36,715 bases of DNA from Mogibacterium sp. (GTDB taxonomy: Bacteria > Bacillota > Clostridia > Peptostreptococcales > Anaerovoracaceae): contig JAFRKO010000026.1 of assembly GCA_017431685.1 (NCBI GenBank), forward strand, positions 1-36,715, in the 5' to 3' direction. Shown piece after piece: positions 1 through 8,147 of this stretch. The translations under genes and the position numbers were made by a program. The notes under the pieces were generated by a model. That model was not told the DNA's origin. It saw only the letters and a list, made by a program, of their open reading frames with translations, and searched no databases. The first letter of the stretch is position 1. Each line of letters begins with the position of its first letter.

Positions 1-2086
1 ACTTTGTGCTGTCCCACTCAGGAACCATAACAGCAACGCCTCTCTTCTCGTATGCGGAAGCTCCGAGTTCCCACTCACCGTCAACGTGTGGCAGGAATGC
101 GGATACAGGCAGGCTGTCTCCATCCATGTTGTCGATTGGCAGCAGGATGTTCTTAACCTGCTTAACGAGAGCTTCAGGTCCCTCAAGAGGTGCCTTCTCA
201 GCGTCTGCAGCAGGGTTAGCCCACTCAGCAGGAACGTCGATCTTAACGAGAGCGTCAGCACCGGCGTCGATAGCCTTGTGGTTCATGTCTACGATATCCT
301 GACCCTTCTTGAGGTAGGACTTTGTAGCAGCATCCTTCATGTACTTGATAGCATCTGCCTTTGGCAGTACCTCTGCGAGTGAGAAGAATGCAGACTGGAG
401 AGTTGTATTTGTTCTCTTGCCCATTCCGATCTTAGCGCAGAGATCGATAGCGTCGATGATGTACAGCTGGATGTTGTTCTCAGCGATGTACTTCTTGGCA
501 GCAGCATCGAGGTGCTGTCCGACTTCTTCCGGCTTCCACTGGCAGTTGATGAGGAAGATTCCGCCCGGCTTAACGTCCTGAACGATCTTGAATCCCTTAT
601 CAATGTAGGATGGGTTGTGGCAGGCTACAAAGTCAGCCTTGTTGATGTAGTATGAGCTCTTGATTGGCTTGTCACCGAATCTCAGGTGAGAAATTGTAAC
701 GCCGCCTGTCTTCTTGGAGTCATACTGGAAGTAAGCCTGTACGTACTTATCAGTGTGGTCTCCGATGATCTTGATGGAGTTCTTGTTGGCTCCGACTGTT
801 CCGTCGCCGCCGAGACCCCAGAACTTGCACTCGATAGTTCCCGAAGGAGCTGTGATCGGTGCCGGCTTCTCCTCGAGCGAGAGGTTTGTAACGTCATCTA
901 CGATGCCGATAGTAAACTTTCTCTTTGGCTCATCCTTGAGAAGCTCATCATAAACTGCGAATACCGATGCCGGTGGAGTATCCTTCGAACCGAGTCCGTA
1001 ACGTCCGCCGATAACCTTTACATCGTTCATTCCAGCCTCAGCGAATGCTGTCATTACGTCGAGGTAGAGCGGCTCGCCGAGAGCGCCTGGCTCCTTTGTT
1101 CTGTCGAGAACTGCAACCTTCTTGCATGTCTCAGGCAGAGCAGCGATCAGCTTGTCTGCTCTGAACGGTCTGTAAAGTCTGACCTTGATGAGACCGACCT
1201 TCTCGCCCTTTGCGTTGAGGTAGTCGATAACTTCCTCAGCAACGTCGCAGATGGATCCCATAGCGATGATGACTCTGTCAGCATCAGCTGCACCATAGTA
1301 ATTGAAGAGCTGATAGTCTGTTCCGAGTTTCTCATTGATCTTGGCCATGTACTTCTCAACAACTTCAGGAACTGCATCATAGAACTTGTTGCAGGCTTCT
1401 CTGTGCTGGAAGAATACGTCGCCATTCTCGTGAGAACCTCTCAGATGTGGATGATCAGGGTTCAGGCATGCGTCGCGGAACTTCTTGACAGCTTCCATAT
1501 CGCACATTTCCTTGAGATCTTCATAGTCCCATACAGCGACTTTCTGAATCTCGTGGGATGTTCTGAATCCGTCGAAGAAGTTCAGGAAAGGAACTCTGCC
1601 CTCGATAGCAGCCAGGTGAGCTACAGGACCGAGGTCCATAACTTCCTGTACATTGCTCTCTGCGAGCATTGCGAATCCTGTCTGACGGCAAGCATAACCG
1701 TCTGAGTGGTCTCCGAAGATATTCAGCGCGTGAGTCGAAACTGTACGAGCTGATACATGGAATACTGCAGGCAGAAGCTCTCCGGCGATCTTGTACATGT
1801 TAGGGATCATCAGGAGAAGTCCCTGAGAAGCTGTGTAAGTTGTGGTGAGTGCGCCAGCTCCGAGTGAGCCGTGTACAGCACCAGCAGCACCAGCTTCAGA
1901 CTCCATCTCAACTACCTGTACGGTGGATCCGAAGATGTTCTTGCGCCCAGCAGCTGCCCACTGGTCTACATAGTCTGCCATCGGCGAGGACGGAGTGATC
2001 GGATAGATTCCGGATACCTCTGTGAACGCGTAGGAGACATGTGCAGCAGCGTTGTTGCCGTCCATTGTCTTGAATTGTCTCTTCAT
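1..2086 (-). CDS. nifJ: Pyruvate:ferredoxin (flavodoxin) oxidoreductase, N-terminal part (runs off the left edge)
   Basis: This enzyme oxidatively decarboxylates pyruvate with CoA to acetyl-CoA, CO2 and reduced ferredoxin in the cytoplasm. The first 695 codons are present of a protein that is usually about 1170-1200 residues. The ATG at 2086 follows a GGGGAG ribosome-binding site. Residues at positions known from the Desulfovibrio africanus structure are visible: Thr31 in YPITPSSPMADY, Glu64 in the MESEAG segment (thiamine contact) and Arg114 in HVSARTVSTHA. The pyrimidine-binding domain I, CoA-side domains and the start of the gamma-like domain are covered. The 4Fe-4S ferredoxin domain and the C-terminal thiamine-diphosphate domain lie outside the window. 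It lies 123 nt downstream of ackA in the same direction, so pyruvate to acetyl-CoA and acetyl-phosphate to acetate plus ATP are encoded side by side. Identification is secure; only the C-terminus is unseen. Confidence 0.97.
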   Translation of the reverse strand, partial: MKRQFKTMDGNNAAAHVSYAFTEVSGIYPITPSSPMADYVDQWAAAGRKNIFGSTVQVVEMESEAGAAGAVHGSLGAGALTTTYTASQGLLLMIPNMYKIAGELLPAVFHVSARTVSTHALNIFGDHSDGYACRQTGFAMLAESNVQEVMDLGPVAHLAAIEGRVPFLNFFDGFRTSHEIQKVAVWDYEDLKEMCDMEAVKKFRDACLNPDHPHLRGSHENGDVFFQHREACNKFYDAVPEVVEKYMAKINEKLGTDYQLFNYYGAADADRVIIAMGSICDVAEEVIDYLNAKGEKVGLIKVRLYRPFRADKLIAALPETCKKVAVLDRTKEPGALGEPLYLDVMTAFAEAGMNDVKVIGGRYGLGSKDTPPASVFAVYDELLKDEPKRKFTIGIVDDVTNLSLEEKPAPITAPSGTIECKFWGLGGDGTVGANKNSIKIIGDHTDKYVQAYFQYDSKKTGGVTISHLRFGDKPIKSSYYINKADFVACHNPSYIDKGFKIVQDVKPGGIFLINCQWKPEEVGQHLDAAAKKYIAENNIQLYIIDAIDLCAKIGMGKRTNTTLQSAFFSLAEVLPKADAIKYMKDAATKSYLKKGQDIVDMNHKAIDAGADALVKIDVPAEWANPAADAEKAPLEGPEALVKQVKNILLPIDNMDGDSLPVSAFLPHVDGEWELGASAYEKRGVAVMVPEWDSTK

Positions 2087-2164
2087 TCTTTCATCTCCCC
2101 TATAAAAAGATTTTGAAATTAAGTGATAGTTAGTAAAAAAGCACTTTTTTGAAATAAATATGGT

Positions 2165-2178
2165 GAAATAATTATTTC
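2165..2178. promoter_or_regulatory. 14-bp perfect palindrome between ackA and the PFOR gene
   Basis: GAAATAATTATTTC is its own reverse complement and lies in the AT-rich 123-nt gap upstream of the PFOR start. The flanks extend symmetry slightly (GTGAAAT...ATTTCC). Position and symmetry would suit an operator for a redox or fermentation regulator, but it does not match the Rex consensus I know and could be chance in AT-rich DNA. Confidence 0.25.
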
Positions 2179-2209
2179 CGTTGGTAATTTAGTCCCTGCA
2201 CCCTTTTTA

Positions 2210-3406
2210 TTACATGTTTTCTACCAGTGCCTGCGTATCCTTGGCGATCATAAGCTCTTCGTTGGTTGGAATAACGAATACTCTTACCTTAGAACCTTCG
2301 CCTGTGATCTCAACTTCCTTGCCTCTGCAGTTGTTCTTTTCTTTGTCGATGTAGAGGTCCATGAATCCGAGGTTAGCGCAGACTTTCTCTCTCAGCTCGA
2401 TATCGTTCTCGCCGATACCTGCTGTGAATACCATAGCATCTACATGGCCGAGCTCTGCAGCGTAAGCACCGATGAAGCGCTTAACGGATCTGAGCAGCAT
2501 CTCTCTTGCAACGTGAGCCTTGTGGTTGCCCTCTGCCTCAGCCTTTGTGATGTCTCTGCAGTCACCGGAGATCTCGGAAATAGCGAGGAGTCCGGACTTC
2601 TTTGTCATCATATCTGTGATCTCTTTTACAGGCATTCCTGTCTGCTCATAGATGAAGCTGACGACTGTAGGGTCGATGGATCCGCAGCGTGTTCCCATTA
2701 CGAGACCTTCAAGCGGCGTGAGTCCCATCGATGTGTCATAGCACTTTCCGTCCTTGACAGCTGTGATGGAAGAACCATTGCCGAGGTGGCATGTGATAAC
2801 GTTGATGTCCTTGAGGTCTTTACCCATGAGCTCTGCTACTCTGTTAGCAACATAGCGGTGGCTGGTGCCGTGAGCGCCGTATCTCTGAACATGATACTTC
2901 TCGGCATATACCCAAGGAATAGCATAGTATTTGCACTCATCAGGCATTGTTCTGTGGAATGTTGTATCGAATACTACAACGCCCGGTGTGTTAGGAAGAA
3001 CCTTCTTGCAGGCTCTGATTCCTACGAGTGCAGGTGGGTTGTGGAGAGGTCCGAGTGTGCAGAGTTCTTCGATTCCTGCTTCTACCTCATCAGTGATGAT
3101 CTCCGACTTATCGAAGATGTATCCGCCCTGTACGATTCTGTGGCCTACAGCGCCGATCTCGCTCATGTCTGCGATTACGCCGTGTTCCTTATCTGTCAGA
3201 GCATCAATTACGAGCTGCATTGCAACGCCGTGATCAGGCAGTGCGATGTCTTTGTCAAATACTGTGCCCGCATCTGTCTTGTAGTTCATGTGACCGTCTT
3301 CGCCGATTCTCTCGCAGAGGCCCTTCGCGAGGACTGCCTCGTTCTCCATGTTGATCAGCTGATACTTGAGGGATGAACTTCCTGTGTTGACTACCAGAAT
3401 TATCAT
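2210..3406 (-). CDS. ackA: Acetate kinase
   Basis: The enzyme converts acetyl-phosphate and ADP to acetate and ATP (or the reverse) in the cytoplasm. At 398 residues it has the normal family length. The N-terminal nucleotide-fold signature NTGSSSLKY, then Arg90 in GHRIVQGG, Asp147 in VFDTTFHRTMP, His179 in GAHGTSHR, the CHLGNGSS phosphate loop, Arg in MGTRCGSIDP and the C-terminal FTAGIGEN are all present, matching the catalytic residues of characterised acetate kinases. AAAGGA precedes the ATG at 3406. It is upstream of and codirectional with the PFOR gene. The usual partner phosphotransacetylase (pta) is not beside it in this window. A terminator at 3476-3513 separates it from the upstream kinase gene, so it should have its own promoter in the 3410-3475 interval, which I could not place with confidence. 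Confidence 0.98.
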   Translation of the reverse strand: MIILVVNTGSSSLKYQLINMENEAVLAKGLCERIGEDGHMNYKTDAGTVFDKDIALPDHGVAMQLVIDALTDKEHGVIADMSEIGAVGHRIVQGGYIFDKSEIITDEVEAGIEELCTLGPLHNPPALVGIRACKKVLPNTPGVVVFDTTFHRTMPDECKYYAIPWVYAEKYHVQRYGAHGTSHRYVANRVAELMGKDLKDINVITCHLGNGSSITAVKDGKCYDTSMGLTPLEGLVMGTRCGSIDPTVVSFIYEQTGMPVKEITDMMTKKSGLLAISEISGDCRDITKAEAEGNHKAHVAREMLLRSVKRFIGAYAAELGHVDAMVFTAGIGENDIELREKVCANLGFMDLYIDKEKNNCRGKEVEITGEGSKVRVFVIPTNEELMIAKDTQALVENM

Positions 3407-3475
3407 GTTTTGATTCCTTTCATTTTTAAATTTTTAGACGCAACGTAAGACATAAGGACGTCTTAAACGTCGCTA

Positions 3476-3513
3476 AAAATCCGCATATATTGTATCACAA
3501 TAATGCGGATTTT
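3476..3513 (-). terminator. Rho-independent terminator after the histidine kinase
   Basis: An 11-bp inverted repeat (AAAATCCGCAT with ATGCGGATTTT, 16-nt loop) lies 28 nt past the kinase stop codon. On the minus strand it ends in five T residues. It insulates the kinase from ackA. Confidence 0.75.
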
Positions 3514-3541
3514 CTCTACCCTATCGGACTTATTAATGCTC

Positions 3542-5380
3542 TTAATTTTGTACTGATTTCTCTTCTTCTTTCTCTGCCTGTATTCTGGCCAGCTCTTTCC
3601 GGATAATATTTACGCTGTAGCGCTTTGTATCGAACTTACCTTCGCCGCCAGGACCCCATGCCAGGCTTTCCATAGACGCTCCTGAAAGCGGTATATATAC
3701 CCTGAATTCAGTCCCCTCTCCGGGTTCTGAGTCTACATATATCTTACCGCCGTGAGTCTCTACAATCTGTGCCACTATAGCCAGCCCCAGACCAGTTCCC
3801 TTGCCGGATTCCTTAGTTGTATAGAACGGATCGAATATTCTTGACATAGTCTCGGTATCCATACCGCATCCATTATCCTTGAATCTCAGCACCACCTCTT
3901 CACCTGAGATCCTCGTGGATACAAGAAGCGTACCGCCCTTTTCTCTCATGGCATCATACGCGTTCAGCACGATATTCATAACGAGCTGGGATATCTGCGT
4001 GCGGTCAGCTCTTATCTTTTCGCCTTCCGCATCAAAATTGGCTTTTACCTCTACATTTTTAGGTTTGGCAGGCAGAGTCACCTTAAGAGCACTCTGGATC
4101 ACTTCATCCACTTCGATTTCTTTAAAGTTCTCTTCATTTCCTTTTTTTGTGAGCTCAGCCAGCCTTGTCACGATATCTTTTGCCTTGACCGAGGCATCAT
4201 ATATCTCCATAAGATTGTCCTGCAGATCAGTCGCATCAGCCGGGAGCATCTCCATGGTCATAATGCTATACCCCATTATAGGAGTAAGGAGATTGTTGAA
4301 ATCATGCGCAATGCTTGCAGTCATGGTGCCGATAGTCTCGAGTCTCTGGTGATGCGCCAGCGCCTGCATCTTCTGGTTGATCTCCTCCATGGCTTCGTTT
4401 TTCTTTTTCAGGGCACGAAGTTCAGCTGAGCTTGCGGCATTGGCACGCCTCATAAGGACCAGAAGCAGCAGAAGTCCCGCAACACCGACTACTCCAAGAC
4501 CGCCATAAAGCAGTATCCCCTCGGCCGCCTCTCTTGACGGAGCTATTGCCTCTTCATAATTTGCCAGTATGCCCATGGCGAATTCGCCGTTAACAGTGCT
4601 TTCACTCGGAAGAGCCACCATTCTGGCTGTATACGGATTTCCGGAACCGTCTGTGGTATCAAGAGAAATACCGTCTGCTATGCCTTCTTTCTGGCAGCTT
4701 ATCATGAAATCTCTGAAATTCGAAAACCTTTCATCGGCTTCTGCTTCCGTTTCTTTGACAATCGGCCCGTCGGGTCCTGAAGTCATCACGATCACCGAAG
4801 CCGCGTCAAGCAGCATAATCTCGCGGTCATTGCTCCTGCCTATGGCCATGCTGTAGAGCCTAGAAAGATCAATAAGGATGTCGTAAGTGATGTCTCCCGG
4901 AGCCTCTTCATGCCATGCCATATAGTAGACGTTTTTATCATCCTTCCACAGTGACATACTGTTGGCATCACTTCCGGTGACCTGGGAATATGATTTTCTG
5001 CCCGTCGCTGAGCAGACGATCTTGCCTTTGTGATTCATGACCAGATCAGCGTAGATCGGGTTTGTCGTCAGGGTGTTGCCGCTTATGTATTCTTTGAGGC
5101 TGACGGTACTGCCGCTCTTCTTCCAGCCGGCTATCTCTGCTTTAAGTCTCTCTCGTCCGAGGAACGTTTCCGACTCACGCTGTATCGCGTTTATTGAGTT
5201 CTCCAGATTTATATCTCCGGAGCGCATCAAACTATACAGCTGGGTATCCTTCTCAGCGAGGATGCTGTCATCAAACCTCTCGAAGGATCTCCATACGCCG
5301 TTTATTCCGAAAGCTATGCATAAAACCGCCAATATGAGAGCAATTATAAATACTGTTCTTCCGGCTGCCCTCTTTTTCAA
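3542..5380 (-). CDS. Membrane sensor histidine kinase, HDFNN (HPK4/NtrB-like) type
   Basis: This is a two-component sensor kinase of about 612 residues. From the TTG start it has a first membrane helix (about residues 9-28), an extracytoplasmic domain of about 250 residues that resembles a double-Cache sensor in size, a second membrane helix (about 290-310) with LLLLLVLMRR, a coiled linker, a dimerisation helix with the phospho-acceptor His359 in SIAHDFNNLLTP, and an ATPase domain with NAYDAM (N box), DNGCGMD (G1) and GTGLGLA (G2). I chose TTG at 5380 because GGAGG (5389-5393) lies 8 nt upstream; an in-frame TTG at 5383 is also possible. The ATG at 5440 would add 20 residues but has no ribosome-binding site. 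It is divergent from an OmpR-type regulator, its likely partner. The HDFNN kinase class more often works with NtrC- or CheY-like regulators, so the pairing is inferred. The ligand is unknown. Confidence 0.9.
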   Translation of the reverse strand: MKKRAAGRTVFIIALILAVLCIAFGINGVWRSFERFDDSILAEKDTQLYSLMRSGDINLENSINAIQRESETFLGRERLKAEIAGWKKSGSTVSLKEYISGNTLTTNPIYADLVMNHKGKIVCSATGRKSYSQVTGSDANSMSLWKDDKNVYYMAWHEEAPGDITYDILIDLSRLYSMAIGRSNDREIMLLDAASVIVMTSGPDGPIVKETEAEADERFSNFRDFMISCQKEGIADGISLDTTDGSGNPYTARMVALPSESTVNGEFAMGILANYEEAIAPSREAAEGILLYGGLGVVGVAGLLLLLVLMRRANAASSAELRALKKKNEAMEEINQKMQALAHHQRLETIGTMTASIAHDFNNLLTPIMGYSIMTMEMLPADATDLQDNLMEIYDASVKAKDIVTRLAELTKKGNEENFKEIEVDEVIQSALKVTLPAKPKNVEVKANFDAEGEKIRADRTQISQLVMNIVLNAYDAMREKGGTLLVSTRISGEEVVLRFKDNGCGMDTETMSRIFDPFYTTKESGKGTGLGLAIVAQIVETHGGKIYVDSEPGEGTEFRVYIPLSGASMESLAWGPGGEGKFDTKRYSVNIIRKELARIQAEKEEEKSVQN

Positions 5381-5477
5381 CAATAATACCTCCGCTGTCC
5401 CTGCAAGCTGAAATCGGGCCTGCGTATCTCTACGAAACATATTTTAACACGAAGAGAAACAAAAAAGTACATATTAT

Positions 5478-5501
5478 GTGGCAAGTGTGGTAATATTACA
5501 C
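5478..5501. promoter_or_regulatory. Inverted repeat in the kinase/regulator divergent promoter region
   Basis: The 162-nt divergent gap contains AGTGT-N9-ACACT with the self-complementary core GTAATATTAC. Its position between two divergent regulatory genes fits an autoregulatory operator. No strong -35/-10 pair was identified, so promoter positions are left open. Confidence 0.3.
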
Positions 5502-5544
5502 TAGGTATGGGGTCTAAGAAAAAAAGAAAAGATAGGAGGCTCAC

Positions 5545-6234
5545 ATGGCAGACAAAGTTCTGGTAGTTGATGACGATAAAGCGATCCTGACTATGCTCCA
5601 TAAGGCACTTAAAAGCAACGGCATTGAAAACGACCTGGCAATCAGCGGCGAGGCTGCACTTGAGCTGCTCGAGGTCAATAATTATGACCTTATCCTGCTC
5701 GACATAAACATGCGCGGCATCAACGGTTTTGAGGTAATTCAGCGCATTAGGTCAAGAGGTCTGACCACACCGGTTATGGTCGTCAGCGGACGCAAAGAAG
5801 ACCAGGATGCACTTTACGGACTTGAGATCGGCGCAGACGATTACATCATAAAGCCGTTCAACCCGGTGACACTCGTAGCTAAAGCAAAGGCTCTTATCAG
5901 AAGAAGCCGCGAGCGTTCTCCTCAGAGCACAACGAATATAATCGAGGCAGGTCCGTTCACATACAACACATCGACTCTCAGATTCTATAAAAACGATGTA
6001 GAGATCCCTCTGTCCGCCAAAGAGAACTCCATGATCAAGCTCTTTATCGACAACGTAGATCACATCTTCTCAAAAGACATGATCTACAGCGTCATATGGG
6101 GCGAGACCATTATTGATGAAAACGCCATTATGGTCTATGTAAACAGATTAAGACAGAAGATCGAGGATGACCCGTCAAATCCGCGCTACCTGATCACAGT
6201 ACGCGGCCTCGGATACCGCTTCACAGTCAGATAG
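5545..6234 (+). CDS. OmpR/PhoB-family response regulator
   Basis: This 229-residue DNA-binding regulator has an N-terminal receiver domain (about 1-120) with acidic pocket Asp9-Asp11, phospho-acceptor Asp53 in LILLDINMRG, Ser81 and Lys103 in IIKPFNP. A C-terminal winged-helix domain (about 130-229) ends in the typical YLITVRGLGYRF motif. AGGAGG lies 6 nt before the ATG. It is divergent from the kinase at 3542-5380 and followed by a perfect bidirectional terminator, so it is monocistronic. The target genes are unknown; the neighbouring kinase is the natural candidate partner. Confidence 0.95.
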   Translation: MADKVLVVDDDKAILTMLHKALKSNGIENDLAISGEAALELLEVNNYDLILLDINMRGINGFEVIQRIRSRGLTTPVMVVSGRKEDQDALYGLEIGADDYIIKPFNPVTLVAKAKALIRRSRERSPQSTTNIIEAGPFTYNTSTLRFYKNDVEIPLSAKENSMIKLFIDNVDHIFSKDMIYSVIWGETIIDENAIMVYVNRLRQKIEDDPSNPRYLITVRGLGYRFTVR

Positions 6235-6261
6235 CACCATCTGTACAGATTGATTACAAAG

Positions 6262-6309
6262 AAAAAAGTTACATATACAGGCAACCCGCTCCGTATATGT
6301 AACTTTTTT
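6262..6309. terminator. Bidirectional terminator between convergent genes
   Basis: A perfect 17-bp stem (AAAAAAGTTACATATAC with GTATATGTAACTTTTTT) encloses a 14-nt loop. Six T residues close it on each strand. It ends the plus-strand regulator and also the minus-strand membrane-protein gene whose stop is at 6348. Confidence 0.92.
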
Positions 6310-6347
6310 AATTTGCTTTTAAGCAGTAATGCTGTTTCGAAAAAGGA

Positions 6348-7031
6348 CTATTCCCCTTCGGTTTCAGATTTATCAGCATCAGCAGCAGCTTCAGTATCTG
6401 CGTCAGCTTCAGCCTCAGCATCAGCGTCGGCATCGGCATCATCTTCGGCTTCAGATTTAGCTTCTTCTTCTGCCTTCTTCTGCTCCTCCTTGATGAACTT
6501 CTTGGCTTCGCTGTATGTCATCTCTACATAGTTGACCGACTCATCACCCTGTTTTGCCTTTACCTTGACAGTTCCGCTCAATGCACGGGTCTGAGGTTTT
6601 ATCGAAGTCAGGAAATATGCTCCCATGTTTTTGAGGTTATCTGTTCCTTCCTCGCCCTTATACTGTTCGAGTTCTTCTTCAGCAGCATCTTCATCGATAT
6701 TAAGCCATATCTTTATAGTGTTCTTTTCTGCTTTAAGCTTCATCGTAGTATGCTCACTGACGGGAGTATCCTTATACATCTGGTCGATAGCATTATCTGT
6801 TATGTACTTTTCGATCGTAGCAGGCTTGCTGAAGTAGTTATAGCCGCCTGCAAAAGCGAACATGATTACCAGCACACCAAAAATCATAACAGCAAGTATG
6901 ATGTTGTTTGGTCTGCTCTTTTTCTCTTCTACCTTATTAGCTTCTTTGCGCGCTGCCTTTGCGTCTCTTCTTTCAGCCTTCTTCTGGCGCTTTGCTTCGG
7001 TTGATGCTTTGATTTCTTTGTTGTCTGCCAT
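6348..7031 (-). CDS. Membrane-anchored protein with an Asp/Ala/Glu-rich C-terminal tail, function unknown
   Basis: The 227-residue product starts with a highly charged Lys/Arg/Ala region (about 1-45) that probably stays in the cytoplasm. A single membrane helix follows (about 47-67, NIILAVMIFGVLVIMFAFAG), then an extracytoplasmic domain of about 110 residues and a 35-residue low-complexity tail of alternating Asp, Ala and Glu. The middle segment resembles small Firmicute lipoprotein-type DUF4854 domains in style, but this is a weak impression and there is no lipobox Cys. The start at 7031 is favoured over 7103 because a TATAAT box lies at 7068-7073, inside the longer reading frame. The tail is encoded by imprecise GCATCAGC-like repeats at about 6369-6470. 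I do not recognise a function. Confidence 0.75.
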   Translation of the reverse strand: MADNKEIKASTEAKRQKKAERRDAKAARKEANKVEEKKSRPNNIILAVMIFGVLVIMFAFAGGYNYFSKPATIEKYITDNAIDQMYKDTPVSEHTTMKLKAEKNTIKIWLNIDEDAAEEELEQYKGEEGTDNLKNMGAYFLTSIKPQTRALSGTVKVKAKQGDESVNYVEMTYSEAKKFIKEEQKKAEEEAKSEAEDDADADADAEAEADADTEAAADADKSETEGE

Positions 7032-7067
7032 TATCTTATCTCTCTTCCTGTTACAAAATACCCGTAT

Positions 7068-7096
7068 ATTATAGTCCTGACGGCGCTTCAGAGCAA
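7068..7096 (-). promoter_or_regulatory. Sigma-70-type promoter of the acidic-tail protein gene
   Basis: On the minus strand TTGCTC (7096-7091), a 17-nt spacer and TATAAT (7073-7068) are found. The expected start near 7061 gives a 30-nt leader to the ATG at 7031 and rules out the longer reading frame as the main product. Confidence 0.7.
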
Positions 7097-7114
7097 TGCT
7101 CAATTACGTATGAA

Positions 7115-7987
7115 TCAGAATGTTATTCCAAGAATATCTATGATAACTCCCCAGCATACGCCCAGCGCGAGAAGCGTCGCTGTTATCGCTATATTTTCTT
7201 TGTGATGATTATTGGTTCTGAAAAGCACGAGCAGTCCGACGCCGGCTCCTACCAGGAGACCGCCCATCAGCTGGCCGCAGGTGAGAAGACCCTCAAGATA
7301 CATCTGTGTGATGACAACCGACGCAGCACAGTTAGGGATCAATCCGATGATGCCTGTGAATATTGTTCCGAGCAGCGGAACAGCTGACAGCATCGACGCA
7401 ATGGTCTCTTTTCCGGCAAAGCCCATGATAAGGCTCAGCGCGAGTGATATCACAAAGATAAAGCCTGTTATCTTCAGCGTATGTATGAACGCTGAATGTA
7501 CTATACCGCCCTCTTCATCTTCGCAGCCGCAGTGTTCGCGCTCGCAAAGATCATGTATGTGTTTATCAGCATGGAAGCCGTAGCGTATGACTCCTGACGC
7601 AGCATCTACTATGATTCCGCTGATGAAAGCGATGACGAACTTAGCAGCGAGTATTCTTCCTATAGTGGCCGGCGCCACCGATGAGCTGATAAAGATAGGG
7701 ATCATCTCATCGGAGGTGGAGAGGAACACGGCAATAAGCGTTCCCGCTGTGATCACGCCGCCCGAGTACAGACTCGCGGCGCCGGCCGAGAATCCGCACT
7801 GCGGTATGAGTCCGATGCCCGCTCCGAGCACGTGACTGAATTTTTTGATACGTGAAAGCATGGCAACAGACTGGTCTTCCGTTTTGTCTTCGAGCCATTC
7901 CATCACCAGATATGTAATAAACAGGAACGGTATCAGAGTGACCGTGTCCTTTATCGTATCTTTCAGTGAATCAATTATTACAGCCAT
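7115..7987 (-). CDS. Putative 10-TM heavy-metal exporter (ArsP_2 / PF11449-like)
   Basis: This polytopic inner-membrane protein of about 290 residues has two related halves, each with a Pro-Xaa-Cys motif: GLIPQCGFSAGA in the first half and GLIPNCAASVVI in the second. A charged, His/Cys-rich cytoplasmic loop (HADKHIHDLCEREHCGC) lies between them. Repeated halves with PxC motifs are characteristic of the putative heavy-metal exporter family annotated as arsenic efflux or manganese transporter. The true substrate is unproven, but the His/Cys loop suggests metal sensing or binding. The start at 7987 gives MAVIIDSLKDT, which fits family N-termini better than the longer frame from 8002. No Shine-Dalgarno sequence precedes it; a consensus promoter ends six bases before the ATG, implying a leaderless mRNA. 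Confidence 0.85.
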   Translation of the reverse strand: MAVIIDSLKDTIKDTVTLIPFLFITYLVMEWLEDKTEDQSVAMLSRIKKFSHVLGAGIGLIPQCGFSAGAASLYSGGVITAGTLIAVFLSTSDEMIPIFISSSVAPATIGRILAAKFVIAFISGIIVDAASGVIRYGFHADKHIHDLCEREHCGCEDEEGGIVHSAFIHTLKITGFIFVISLALSLIMGFAGKETIASMLSAVPLLGTIFTGIIGLIPNCAASVVITQMYLEGLLTCGQLMGGLLVGAGVGLLVLFRTNNHHKENIAITATLLALGVCWGVIIDILGITF

Positions 7988-7993
7988 GCGCCT

Positions 7994-8021
7994 ATTATAC
8001 AAAAAAGCTGTTTCAAGTCAA
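7994..8021 (-). promoter_or_regulatory. Near-consensus promoter placed directly on the exporter start codon
   Basis: The minus strand reads TTGACT (8021-8016), a 16-nt spacer, TATAAT (7999-7994), then AGGCGC and ATG (7987). Transcription would begin at or within a base or two of the A of ATG, giving a leaderless transcript. Confidence 0.75.
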
Positions 8022-8056
8022 TGAACTTCTCGCTAAAGCTTGACATCAGAGCATGC

Positions 8057-8089
8057 TTGTGATATTAGAATGATATCAATATGATATCA
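8057..8089 (+). promoter_or_regulatory. SPFH-operon promoter overlaid by three phased TGATAT repeats
   Basis: TTGTGA (8057-8062), a 17-nt spacer and TATGAT (8080-8085) form a good sigma-70 promoter for the plus-strand SPFH gene, with a start near 8092. Three copies of TGATAT(CA) begin at 8060, 8071 and 8082, exactly 11 nt apart, so they face the same side of the helix and cover the promoter core. The last two copies are the full palindrome TGATATCA. This is what a repressor binding site would look like; the Arc-like protein encoded downstream is the obvious candidate ligand. Confidence 0.65.
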
Positions 8090-8147
8090 CATAACTTCTG
8101 GTATTTAATTAACCATAAGCAGGGTATTAATTAAGGAGGATATAAAC

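Noticed and set aside
686-1705. Long plus-strand open frame (339 codons) inside the PFOR gene
   Set aside because: It is antisense to well-conserved PFOR coding sequence and its product (Cys/Ser/Leu-rich) resembles no protein. The same applies to the 310-codon frame opposite ackA and the 391-codon frame opposite the beta-helix gene.
2165-2178. Rex operator before the PFOR gene
   Set aside because: The palindrome lacks the TTGTTAA/TTAACAA-type arms expected for Rex.
6369-6470. CRISPR or tandem-repeat array
   Set aside because: The repeats are short, in frame and code for the acidic tail; there are no spacers.
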